DNA of 14,260 bases from Azoarcus sp. (GTDB taxonomy: Bacteria; Pseudomonadota; Gammaproteobacteria; Burkholderiales; Rhodocyclaceae), in the NCBI GenBank assembly GCA_031258035.1, contig JAIRNL010000107.1, positions 1-14,260 on the forward strand, given 5' to 3'. Made by a program: the position numbers and the translations under genes. Every line of letters starts with the position of its first letter. Position 1 is the first letter of the stretch. The notes under the pieces are model-generated. The model did not search any database and had not been told where the DNA came from. It worked only from the letters and a program-made list of their open reading frames with translations. Shown here piece after piece: positions 1 through 6,940 of the stretch.

Positions 1-704
1 GCGAAGGCATTCTGGTAGCCGTTCTTGAGGGAAAGGACTTCCGGAGCTTCCAGATCCCCTACCGGATACCCTTCCTTGGCCAGGTCGTCGAGCTTGGTCA
101 GCACGCCCTGTTTACTGCCCTCCTCCTTGATCTTGTCGTATTCCTTTTCGCGGAAACTCTCGATCAGCTTTTCCCGCTCGAATGTTTTCTTCATTTCGAT
201 ACGGGCGCTCTCGATATCGTCGAGCAGCACATGATCGAGCGCCAGATTGGCGGAAAGGAACACTTTTTCGTAATCCTGCCCGTCATAGCGGCGTACTTTG
301 TCATTGACCAGGAAAGCGCCTACGTCGCTGATGACCTGAGTCGGATCTTTCTTGTAGGCGTCTTCCCATATCCGCACGATCTCGTCAGCTTGCAGCCAGG
401 TATCGCGGCTTTGCTCGATCTCGTTGTTCAGGCGCAATAACTGGCCCTTTTCAAAGAAATACAGGATGTCCTTGCCCCCGGTCGGGTCGTCGGCCTGCGT
501 GGCGGTGGTCTTGGGAGCGTTTGCTTCCAACCGTTCCAGGGCGCCGGTAACGTCGCCGGCGCGCACATCGGCGACCGTGCTCTTCAGCTCCTTGTCATAG
601 CTGCGCACGGCGCTGCCCGCGCAGCCGGCCAACAGCGCCGACAACACCAACGCCGCGGTCATGCCAAGCGTCCCGTTTTTCTTGCCCAAACTGCGAGTAT
701 TCAT
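1..704 (-). CDS. COG3014-family lipoprotein, C-terminus cut by window edge
   Basis: I translated 234 residues from the ATG at 704 with no stop before the window edge. The N-terminus is a lipoprotein signal: a basic start (R4, K8, K9), a hydrophobic stretch 15-26 and the lipobox LLAGC with the lipidated cysteine at residue 28. Position +2 is Ala, not Asp, so outer-membrane sorting is expected. The body is helical, with DILYFFEKGQLLRL (about 79-92), a WLQADEIVRIWEDAY stretch and FLVNDKVRRYDGQDYEKVFLS. This layout (a repeat-like 'ekG.l..l', then 'lvND..r.Y.G.dyE') is what I recall of the uncharacterised COG3014 family, sometimes found near the penicillin-binding-protein activator LpoB. Any lpoB-like partner would lie left of this window. 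A GAGGG ribosome site sits about 10 bases before the ATG. Biochemical role unknown. Confidence 0.75.
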   Translation of the reverse strand, partial: MNTRSLGKKNGTLGMTAALVLSALLAGCAGSAVRSYDKELKSTVADVRAGDVTGALERLEANAPKTTATQADDPTGGKDILYFFEKGQLLRLNNEIEQSRDTWLQADEIVRIWEDAYKKDPTQVISDVGAFLVNDKVRRYDGQDYEKVFLSANLALDHVLLDDIESARIEMKKTFEREKLIESFREKEYDKIKEEGSKQGVLTKLDDLAKEGYPVGDLEAPEVLSLKNGYQNAF

Positions 705-744
705 AGTTGTTCAGCCCTCACCGTCCTTGTGAAAAAACTGCGGC

Positions 745-773
745 AATATACCCCAACCAGCGGTATTTATCCA
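745..773 (-). promoter_or_regulatory. Candidate sigma70 promoter of the COG3014 lipoprotein gene
   Basis: Read on the minus strand, a -35-like TGGATA (773-768) is followed after 17 bases by a -10-like TATATT (750-745). Transcription would start near 738, giving a leader of about 35 bases before the ATG at 704. The -35 matches consensus at only 4 of 6 positions. Confidence 0.4.
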
Positions 774-857
774 CACCGTAAACCGCAGCGACGGAGGATA
801 ATACAGCGTTTACTCGTTTTTCGGAAAACATCCGCATTCCCGAAATACAACGCCGAT

Positions 858-880
858 GCGTCAGGCGCAACGCCTGTCGC
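858..880. repeat. Inverted repeat in the divergent intergenic region
   Basis: CAGGCG (862-867) and CGCCTG (871-876) form a perfect stem with a three-base loop. After a T-T mismatch the stem continues with GCG (858-860) and CGC (878-880). No T-run follows on either strand, so this does not look like an intrinsic terminator. It lies between the two divergent promoters (745-773 and 926-954) and could be an operator or a structured spacer. The rest of 705-992 holds only these promoters and no convincing gene. Confidence 0.4.
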
Positions 881-925
881 CGTTACAGGTCGAATCCAGC
901 GGGAAAGATAATGACATCATAATCC

Positions 926-954
926 TTGACGGCCCTCGGGGTTGGCAATATTTT
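926..954 (+). promoter_or_regulatory. Candidate sigma70 promoter of the 41-codon secreted-peptide ORF
   Basis: TTGACG (926-931), a 17-base spacer and TATTTT (949-954), followed by an unusually AT-rich stretch (ttaataataatt) in an otherwise GC-rich window. The predicted start is near 961, about 30 bases before the ATG at 993. Confidence 0.45.
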
Positions 955-992
955 AATAATAATTCTCGTTTACATGAAAGGCCGAACCCTCC

Positions 993-1118
993 ATGAAACC
1001 GCTGGCTGCCTCCATCCTGATGCTCGGCGCGCTGATGTTCTTCACCCTCAGCTTGCACGCCGCCGAGACCGCGACCGCTACTCCCGCCGCCATCCCAGCC
1101 ACACAAGCGCGCGGATGA
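993..1118 (+). CDS. Short ORF with signal peptide; small exported peptide or gene remnant
   Basis: The 41-residue product starts MKPLAASILMLGALMFF. It has one early Lys, a long hydrophobic core (about residues 4-21) and a cleavage-like site LHA-AE near residue 23, leaving a mature part of about 18 residues rich in Ala, Thr and Pro. A promoter-like element lies just upstream (926-954). The ribosome site is weak: GAAAGG lies about 12 bases before the ATG. The last 41 bases overlap the 3' end of the convergent lplT-like gene, so the non-hydrophobic tail is antisense to coding sequence. It may be a real small exported protein, or the signal-peptide stump of a longer gene cut when the lplT operon came to lie here. 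I do not recognise a family. Confidence 0.4.
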   Translation: MKPLAASILMLGALMFFTLSLHAAETATATPAAIPATQARG

Positions 1119-2442
1119 GAAACTCCGGCACAATGCTGAAAATGTAGACGGTGACAAAGCCATGCAATACGGCCATGAGCAGCAACAGCGCCGGGATGCC
1201 ATGGCCGCTCCCCAGGAAGATGCCCGCGCCGAGCGACACCGCCACCATGAACAAGGCGTTGAGAATGTTGTTGGCGGCGACGATCCGGGCGCGGCAGTCG
1301 GCGGCGCTGCGCTGCTGCACGAGCGCATAGAGTGGCACGCAGTAAATCCCGCCGAATACGCCGAGCAGGAACAGATCGCAGAAAACACGCCAGATAGCGC
1401 CATCGCGCAATAGTTCGCCGAGCGGCAGCGTCGCGCCAGCGGCGAGCGCGGGATCGACGAGCGCGATGTCGAGACCGAAAAGGGTCATGCCCAGCGCGCC
1501 AAGCGGCACCAGCCCCGGTTCCACCGCCTTGCCGCGCCGCTGCGTGAGCCTGTCGCACAGCAGCGACCCCAGTCCGATGCCGACCGAAAATACCGCGAGC
1601 AGCATGGTCACCGCGCTTTCATCGCCACCGAGCACCGATTTTGTATAGGCAGGAAACTGTGTCAACAGCAAAGCGCCGTAGGCCCAGAACCACGAAATCG
1701 CCAGGATGGAAAGAAATACGCTGCGCTCCTGGCGGGCAAAGCCGATGCAATGCCAGGTTTCGGTAAATGGATTGAGCGCAATTTTCAGTTCCGGCGCAGG
1801 CGCGGGCGCGTCGGGAATGCGACAGCTTGCCAGAAAGCCGGCGACCGCCGCCACGAGGCAGATGGCGACGATCCATGCCGTGCCGCCGCCGATTCCGGCC
1901 AACAGGCCGCCGGTCAGGGTGCCGAACAGGATGGCGATGAAAGTGCCCGCTTCCACCAGTGCGTTACCGCCCACGAGTTCCCCAGCGCGCAGGTGCTGCG
2001 GCAGGATCGCATATTTCACTGGGCCGAAGAGGGTGGATTGCATGCCGAGTAAAAAGAGCGCCGCGAGAAGCACGGCCAGGCTTTGCAACCCGAACCCAGC
2101 GCCGACGAGCAGGACGATGACGATTTCCAGCGCCTTGGTCGCACGAGCCAGCCGCGCCTTGTCGAACTTGTCCGCCAGTTGCCCGGCAGTGGCGGAAAAA
2201 AGAAAGAACGGCAGGATGAAAAGCCCCGCCGCGACGTTGACCAGCACTTCTGGCTTCATGTCCGTCCAGGAGACGGCGCCGAAAGTCAGCAATACCATGA
2301 GCGCGTTCTTGTAGACGTTATCGTTGAACGCGCCCAGGAACTGGGTGACGAACAGGGGCAGGAACCGGCGCTCGCCGAGCAGGGCGAACTGGGAATGGTG
2401 CTTTCCATCTTCGGCATTTGGGGACTGGTATGTCTCTTTCAT
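1078..2442 (-). CDS. lplT: Lysophospholipid transporter LplT-like MFS protein
   Basis: A 454-residue, strongly hydrophobic protein with about twelve membrane segments. The first carries the FLGAFNDNVYKNA signature (36-48) typical of LplT and of the MFS half of LplT-Aas proteins. LplT flips lysophospholipids (in E. coli 2-acyl-glycerophosphoethanolamine) from the periplasmic to the cytoplasmic leaflet, where Aas re-acylates them. Other landmarks are LGMQSTLFGPVKYAILPQHL (136-155) and a C-terminal hydrophobic block ending VWLGWRRE. Its ATG directly abuts the TAA of the upstream amidohydrolase gene (TAAATG), implying translational coupling; the aas-like gene is one gene further upstream. E. coli also pairs lplT with aas, but adjacent and in the opposite order. 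The 3' end overlaps the convergent small ORF at 993-1118. Substrate range is inferred from family and context. Confidence 0.85.
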   Translation of the reverse strand: MKETYQSPNAEDGKHHSQFALLGERRFLPLFVTQFLGAFNDNVYKNALMVLLTFGAVSWTDMKPEVLVNVAAGLFILPFFLFSATAGQLADKFDKARLARATKALEIVIVLLVGAGFGLQSLAVLLAALFLLGMQSTLFGPVKYAILPQHLRAGELVGGNALVEAGTFIAILFGTLTGGLLAGIGGGTAWIVAICLVAAVAGFLASCRIPDAPAPAPELKIALNPFTETWHCIGFARQERSVFLSILAISWFWAYGALLLTQFPAYTKSVLGGDESAVTMLLAVFSVGIGLGSLLCDRLTQRRGKAVEPGLVPLGALGMTLFGLDIALVDPALAAGATLPLGELLRDGAIWRVFCDLFLLGVFGGIYCVPLYALVQQRSAADCRARIVAANNILNALFMVAVSLGAGIFLGSGHGIPALLLLMAVLHGFVTVYIFSIVPEFLIRALVWLGWRRE

Positions 2443-3738
2443 TTACGCGGCCTCGAAAAACGTGCGTGTTGCAAAAACGTCGGCGGGGAACGATTTGCCC
2501 TGCCAACGCAGGTTCCGTTTCAGCGCCAGATCGAAATAAAGGGGGTTGTGCTCGCGCAGTATGTCCAGATCGGCAACGGCTTCTTTCGGCAAAAGGCCGT
2601 TGGAAGCCAGCGCGGCGGGAGAGATCAGCGGCAAGATGCCCGGCAGGGGATAATCGGAGCCGTTGAGCAGGCGGCCATGCCAGTCGTCGCGCGCGAGAAG
2701 CGTCCTGATGATTTCGGGTTTGCGATTGCGCAGCACGATGGCGGAAATATCGCCGAACAGGTGCTCTTTCCAGTCTGGCTCCTCCATGAGACGGGCGAAG
2801 AGCGCAAAACTCGTCTGTTCCGTCCCCGGTTTGTCCAGATCTTCGTCCTTGCCCGCACTCGCGCAATGCGCTACCACCACCCGCACGCCTGCCTCCAGGG
2901 CCCGACGCAGCCTCAGCGGATTGCCGAAATGTTCCATGCTCACGCCCTGCGCCGCTTTTTCCATGCCGCAATGGCTGATGAGCGGCAGGCGCAAACGGGC
3001 GAGCGCGGCGAAAAAGGCGTCGCAACGTTTCGATCCGGGGTCGATATTCTGCGCCGCGGGCAGCCACTTCACCGCTTTTGCATTCCGCGCGGCAGCCGCT
3101 TCGAGACGATCCACCGCATCGGGACGATAAGGGTGGATGGACGCGACCCACTCGAATACGTCCGGCTGCGCCGCCGCCACCCGGCGGGCGTAATCGTCGG
3201 GGACGTAAAAAGTGCTCCTGTCCGGCACCGGCAACCCATCGTCGCCGTGATACCAGTCAAAGGCAAAAACCAGCGCCTTGACGCCGGCGGGCATGTTCCG
3301 CACAAGCAGGGCGAGCCGCCGTACATAGTTTTCGTCTACCGTACCGGGCATCTCCGAGACGCAACCCGCATTCAGATAGAACAGGCGTTGGCTGTAGAGC
3401 ACCGGGTGCAGCAGGCTCATGAGACGCCGCCCGACCACGAGGCCATTGCCGCTATCGCCGATCCCAGCCAGGTGAACGTGGCAATCCCATACCTGCGCGG
3501 GTGCCAGTCCCAGCCAGGCGCGGGCGAGCCATGGGCTTTCCGTCAAGGCGTCCAGCGCGGGATCGTGGCAGGGATTGATGAGAAAAGGCTTGCGCGCGCG
3601 GCACCCAGCCAGCGCAGCCAGCAGACCCGCCGCGCCGATAAAGCGGCGGCGGGAACGATCGGCCACGGGGCCGGCGCGACCGGTAGCCGTGGCGCCGGCT
3701 TTCGGGCCGGGATGATCCATTTCCGATTTTTTGCGCAT
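2443..3738 (-). CDS. Predicted Tat-exported lipoprotein, amidohydrolase-family metal hydrolase
   Basis: I chose the ATG at 3738, three bases after the upstream stop; a TTG at 3744 would add two residues. The 431-residue product has a long polar N-terminus, a twin-arginine motif SRRRFIG (29-35), a hydrophobic run and the lipobox AALAGC with Cys46. It is thus predicted to be folded before export by Tat and then lipidated; +2 is Arg, so the outer membrane is likely. The enzyme part resembles a TIM-barrel Amidohydro_2 protein: DCHVHLAG with His87 and His89, Lys224 in AVKW, His256 in LISHCG, His291 in VVAHC and Asp362 in NGSDYPLPG. These are the expected metal and catalytic positions. The substrate is unknown. 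Its place between the aas-like and lplT-like genes suggests work on a lipid head group or lysolipid in the cell envelope, but that is inference. Confidence 0.75.
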   Translation of the reverse strand: MRKKSEMDHPGPKAGATATGRAGPVADRSRRRFIGAAGLLAALAGCRARKPFLINPCHDPALDALTESPWLARAWLGLAPAQVWDCHVHLAGIGDSGNGLVVGRRLMSLLHPVLYSQRLFYLNAGCVSEMPGTVDENYVRRLALLVRNMPAGVKALVFAFDWYHGDDGLPVPDRSTFYVPDDYARRVAAAQPDVFEWVASIHPYRPDAVDRLEAAAARNAKAVKWLPAAQNIDPGSKRCDAFFAALARLRLPLISHCGMEKAAQGVSMEHFGNPLRLRRALEAGVRVVVAHCASAGKDEDLDKPGTEQTSFALFARLMEEPDWKEHLFGDISAIVLRNRKPEIIRTLLARDDWHGRLLNGSDYPLPGILPLISPAALASNGLLPKEAVADLDILREHNPLYFDLALKRNLRWQGKSFPADVFATRTFFEAA

Positions 3739-3740
3739 TT

Positions 3741-5939
3741 TCAAACCGTCTCGGCCATTTGCTTCAGGGTCACGTAATCGGTCTTGCCCGTTCCCAGGAG
3801 CGGCAGCGCCTCCACGCGCACGATCTTGCGCGGCACCGCCAGCTCGGGCATGCCCAGCGCCTGCGCCGCCTTTTGCAGCGCGGCGCGGTCGAGACCAGCA
3901 TCGGTGGTGAAAAGCACAAGCGCCTCGCCCTTGCCTTCGTCCGGGCGGGTGGAAACGGCGTGCTGCGCGTCGGGAGAAACCGTCGAAGCCAGTTTTTCCA
4001 CCGCTTCGAGGCCCACCATTTCCCCCGCCACCTTGGCGAAACGCTTGACCCGCCCGACGATGTGCACGAAACCGTCGTCATCGACATCGACGATGTCGCC
4101 GGTCTCATACCACCCCTCGCCCACCTCCGACACCGGCGTTTGCAGCACACCGGGGCGATCCGCCTTCAGATAGCCATTCATCACGTTGGGGCCGCGCACA
4201 TGCAGGAGACCGCCGCGTTCGATACCGGGCACGGCTTGCAGGCGATATTCCAGGCCGGGAAGAAACTGCCCCACGGTACCGCTGCGAAACGCCATGGGCG
4301 TATTCACCGCGATCACCGGCGCGGTTTCGGTGGCGCCATAGCCTTCGAGGATGCGAATGCCGAACTTCTCGAACCACTGGTCGCGCACCGCGATGGAAAG
4401 CTTTTCCGCCCCGGCGACGACATAGCGCAGGCGGTAAAAATCATAAGGATGCGCGAAGCGGGCGTAATTGCCCAGGAACGTGCTGGTGCCGAACATCACC
4501 GTGCAACCCCGGTCGTAGGCGAGTTCCGGAATCACGCGGTAATGCAGCGGCGAGGGATAAAGGAAAAGGCTCGCCCCGGTCAGCACCGGCAGCAAGGTTC
4601 CCGCCGTCAGCCCGAAAGAGTGGAAAATGGGCAGCACATTCAACACCCGGTCGTCGCTGGTGAAATCAATGATGGCGCGGATTTGCGCGATATTGGCGAG
4701 AATCGCGCGATGCGGCAGCACCACGCCCTTGGGCTTGCCTTCGGAACCCGAAGTGAAAAGCACCGCCGCCGCATCCTCGGGCGTGGCCGCGATTTCCACC
4801 TGGCGCGGAAACCACAGCGCCCATCCCATCAACCACAGCTTGTCGAAAAAGCGCGCCTGTTCGCGCAAATCCTCGAGATAAACGATGCGCTCCAGACCTT
4901 GCAGGGCCGCGAGCTTGTCGGCGAGTTTCGCCTGTTCGACGAAAGCGCGCGAAGTAATCAGGGTACGAATCTCCGCCGCGGCGCACGCCGCCTGCATGCC
5001 ATCGACGCCCGCGGTGTAATTGAGCATCGCCGGCACCCGTTTCAGTGCCGTGAGTCCCAGGAAAAGGCCAAGCGTCGGTGCCATGTTGGGCAGGAGCAGC
5101 CCCACCCTTTCGTCGCAGCGGGTCAGACGGGCCGCCAGCCGTCCGAGCAGGAGGGCCATTTTCAGCAGATCCTGGTACGAATATTCCACCTGTTTGATGT
5201 CTTCGAGCACGCGGCGGTCGCGCCCATGCAATTCGATGGCATCGCACAGCGCGCCGTACAGGGTGTTCTGATGCCGCTGTGCCAGCGCCATTTCCTGCAT
5301 CAGGCGACGCATCGCCTCGCCCGCCTTGTGGCGGCGCGCCTTGGCGCTCGGCGCCCCCGGCATCGGCAGGGTCGTGGGCGGCAGCACGGTAAGGGTGATG
5401 CGCGGAAACATCTTGCGCCGCCGCCCGTACATCCGCGAGAAATAGCTGCGCAACAACCCGTCGAGCCGCACCGGCAAAAGCGTTGCGCCGGTTTTCGCCG
5501 CCACGAAGGCGGGACCGTCATAGACTTTCATCAGGCTGCCGGTGAGCGTGATCCGCCCCTCGGGGAAAATCACCACGGGACGGCCGGATTCCAGCAGCCG
5601 CACCACCCGCTTCATTGCCATCGGATTACTGGGATCGACCGGCAGGTAATCGGCCATCACATCCAGCCCGATCCGCAACAACGTATTCTTCACGACCTCG
5701 GTATGCACCACGAACACCGGGTTTTTGATCGGCAGGAAAAGACCCAGCAGTATCCCGTCGAGGAAGGATTCGTGATTGGCGATCACCAGCAGGCGGCGAT
5801 TGCCGCCGACGCCGGCAAGGTTCGCCTCCTCCATTCCTTCCACCTGGACACGGAAAAAGAGCCGGGCCAGGGCACGCAGCAGGATGCGAAAGAAAATACG
5901 GGCGACGGTTTTCAGCGGACTTGGACTTGTCATGATCAT
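3741..5939 (-). CDS. aas: Bifunctional acyltransferase / acyl-ACP synthetase, Aas-like
   Basis: A 732-residue two-domain protein; E. coli Aas has 719 residues. The N-terminal PlsC domain shows the NHESFLD motif (His56, Asp61) and FPEGR (125-129), both needed for 1-acyl transfer. The C-terminal adenylating domain shows FTSGSEGKPKG (395-405), EGYGATE (532-538), YETGDIVDVDDDG (611-623) and the LGTGKTDY lysine (Lys719). Aas activates a fatty acid onto acyl carrier protein and transfers it to lysophosphatidylethanolamine at the inner membrane, repairing lysolipids. A basic, hydrophobic segment (about 8-30) precedes the PlsC domain. MTSPSP (ATG at 5933) is an equally good start, and neither has a strong ribosome site. 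The gene begins 27 bases after the arsR stop, and the next gene follows its stop within a few bases, so this is a tight operon. Confidence 0.88.
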   Translation of the reverse strand: MIMTSPSPLKTVARIFFRILLRALARLFFRVQVEGMEEANLAGVGGNRRLLVIANHESFLDGILLGLFLPIKNPVFVVHTEVVKNTLLRIGLDVMADYLPVDPSNPMAMKRVVRLLESGRPVVIFPEGRITLTGSLMKVYDGPAFVAAKTGATLLPVRLDGLLRSYFSRMYGRRRKMFPRITLTVLPPTTLPMPGAPSAKARRHKAGEAMRRLMQEMALAQRHQNTLYGALCDAIELHGRDRRVLEDIKQVEYSYQDLLKMALLLGRLAARLTRCDERVGLLLPNMAPTLGLFLGLTALKRVPAMLNYTAGVDGMQAACAAAEIRTLITSRAFVEQAKLADKLAALQGLERIVYLEDLREQARFFDKLWLMGWALWFPRQVEIAATPEDAAAVLFTSGSEGKPKGVVLPHRAILANIAQIRAIIDFTSDDRVLNVLPIFHSFGLTAGTLLPVLTGASLFLYPSPLHYRVIPELAYDRGCTVMFGTSTFLGNYARFAHPYDFYRLRYVVAGAEKLSIAVRDQWFEKFGIRILEGYGATETAPVIAVNTPMAFRSGTVGQFLPGLEYRLQAVPGIERGGLLHVRGPNVMNGYLKADRPGVLQTPVSEVGEGWYETGDIVDVDDDGFVHIVGRVKRFAKVAGEMVGLEAVEKLASTVSPDAQHAVSTRPDEGKGEALVLFTTDAGLDRAALQKAAQALGMPELAVPRKIVRVEALPLLGTGKTDYVTLKQMAETV

Positions 5940-5966
5940 GAACTTCGTTATGTTGGGTCAAAAAAA

Positions 5967-6278
5967 TCAGCAATGGTCCCGCACATAGGCGAGCACGTTG
6001 CTAAGCGTCTCTTCCAGCCTGCGCCGGTTGATCCAGTACCAGACTTCCTTGCCGATCTTCTCCGAGCACAACACATCCGCTTCGCGCAGGATTTTCAGAT
6101 GGTGTGACACCGTGGAGCGCGTCAGCGTCGCAACCGCGGCGATCTGGCCCACGTTGAGACGCTCGCCCCTGTCGAACAACATCAGGATGCGCTGGCGGTG
6201 TTCGTCGCCCAAAGCCGCAAACACACGGGACAGGGGACGCCACTCGGCGGGGATGGCGCGGGTGTAGTTGGATTTCAT
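5967..6278 (-). CDS. ArsR-family winged-helix transcriptional regulator
   Basis: 103 residues from the ATG at 6278. The frame stays open upstream to 6551, but the promoter at 6286-6314 and the family's usual length rule out the longer form. The core is FAALGDEHRQRILMLF (20-35), then a helix-turn-helix (about 43-67) with recognition helix STVSHHLKIL (55-64), and a wing around KIGKEVWYWIN (74-84). The metal-binding ELCVC motif of arsenic sensors is replaced by RLNVGQI. The only cysteines are Cys71 and the C-terminal Cys103, so the ligand is unlikely to be arsenite at the classic site; a redox or lipid signal is possible. It is the first gene of the aas-amidohydrolase-lplT operon and probably represses the operon and itself. 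Confidence 0.85.
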   Translation of the reverse strand: MKSNYTRAIPAEWRPLSRVFAALGDEHRQRILMLFDRGERLNVGQIAAVATLTRSTVSHHLKILREADVLCSEKIGKEVWYWINRRRLEETLSNVLAYVRDHC

Positions 6279-6285
6279 GTCGAAA

Positions 6286-6314
6286 ATATTAGTTACATCG
6301 TTACGTTCAGTCAA
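6286..6314 (-). promoter_or_regulatory. Promoter of the arsR-aas-lplT operon, predicted to give a leaderless mRNA
   Basis: On the minus strand, TTGACT (6314-6309), a 17-base spacer and TAATAT (6291-6286). Only seven bases (TTTCGAC) separate the -10 box from the A of the ATG at 6278, so transcription should start at or next to the start codon, and no ribosome site exists there. The spacer holds the direct repeat GTAAC-GAT-GTAAC (8-base period), a possible repressor site. Confidence 0.65.
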
Positions 6315-6594
6315 GCCCCCGACGAAAAAAATTCCGGATCCGCCCCGGAAAAACCCTTCCGACGCCATGGATGTCGGCACTACACCCGGCCCGCGATCAA
6401 AAAAATCCCCATTCCATGAAAAAACCGTGTATCGTGGCGCGGCAGTCGATTCAAGCGTTGTCCCTGTGGTACCTCCCCCATGTTCGTGTGCGAACTGTCT
6501 GGCTGGATTCCCTCGATACGTTTCTTGATCGTTCTGGCTTTCCGGGCGCATGCCTGGTCATACAAACCAACCCGATTCTTTTCCAGGAACGTAT
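6315..6594 (+). other. Long gene-free stretch upstream of the cold-shock gene
   Basis: About 280 bases with no gene I can support. Short open frames run through it in several phases but lack ribosome sites and family features. I found no convincing promoter for the cold-shock gene, so its start may lie well upstream. Cold-shock genes of the cspA type often have long structured leaders of about 150 bases, and this region has room for one; that is inference. It ends with the ribosome site AGGA (6585-6588). Confidence 0.3.
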
Positions 6595-6804
6595 ATGAGC
6601 ACTCAAACAGGTACCGTCAAATGGTTCAACGACGCCAAGGGCTTTGGCTTCATCACCCCGGAACAGGGAGGCGAAGACCTCTTTGCCCATTTCAGCGAAA
6701 TCCAGGGCAAGGGTTTCAAGAGCCTCGCTGAAAACCAGCGCGTGGAATTTGAAGTCAAATCCGGCCCCAAGGGGCTGCAGGCGGCCAACATCCGCCCGCT
6801 CTGA
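6595..6804 (+). CDS. Cold-shock domain protein, CspA family
   Basis: 69 residues, the usual size for a single cold-shock domain. RNP1 is KGFGFI (15-20) and RNP2 is LFAHF (29-33), preceded by [12 protein letters not shown]. It ends at NIRPL, as family members normally do. Such proteins bind single-stranded RNA and DNA, melt RNA secondary structure and can act as antiterminators. A good AGGA ribosome site lies six bases before the ATG. The stop codon overlaps a palindrome (6803-6816) and a strong terminator follows (6821-6855), with the deaD-type helicase next on the same strand. Cold induction cannot be read from sequence. Confidence 0.93.
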   Translation: MSTQTGTVKWFNDAKGFGFITPEQGGEDLFAHFSEIQGKGFKSLAENQRVEFEVKSGPKGLQAANIRPL

Positions 6805-6816
6805 TCCGCGCGGATC
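6803..6816 (+). repeat. Perfect palindrome at the csp stop codon
   Basis: GATCCGCGCGGATC is a perfect 14-base palindrome overlapping the TGA of the cold-shock gene (6802-6804). As RNA it could form a 5-bp stem with a GCGC loop. It is the first of three consecutive hairpins between csp and the helicase gene. Confidence 0.5.
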
Positions 6817-6820
6817 CTGC

Positions 6821-6855
6821 ACAAAACGCGGCCCACGGGTCGCGTTTTGTTTTTT
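6821..6855 (+). terminator. Strong intrinsic terminator after the cold-shock gene
   Basis: ACAAAACGCG (6821-6830) and CGCGTTTTGT (6841-6850) form a perfect 10-bp stem around a 10-base loop, and T residues continue to 6855. The A-rich base of the stem followed by the T-run could also support termination on the minus strand. Confidence 0.85.
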
Positions 6856-6874
6856 GCGGGCGCAATGCCCCGCA
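6855..6874 (+). repeat. Second hairpin directly after the csp terminator
   Basis: TGCGGG (6855-6860) pairs with CCCGCA (6869-6874) around an 8-base loop. It starts at the last T of the terminator run. It may structure the 5' leader of the helicase mRNA, which otherwise has no recognisable ribosome site. Confidence 0.45.
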
Positions 6875-6940
6875 TGGTTCAGCCAGGCATCTCCTTTTCA
6901 CCCTTTCTCCCTTTCCACGCCCCGCGTGCCCCCTGCCGCC

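Noticed and set aside
2083..3777. Long plus-strand open frame (564 codons) opposite the amidohydrolase and lplT genes
   Set aside because: Composition is Gln/Arg/His-rich without any family motif, as expected antisense to GC-rich genes; both minus-strand genes have clear domains.
3759..6107. Very long plus-strand open frame (782 codons) opposite the aas-like gene
   Set aside because: No recognisable motif; it is the mirror of a well-supported two-domain enzyme.
6279..6551. N-terminal extension of the ArsR gene to an ATG at 6551
   Set aside because: The extension covers the promoter, has no homology to ArsR proteins and lacks a ribosome site.
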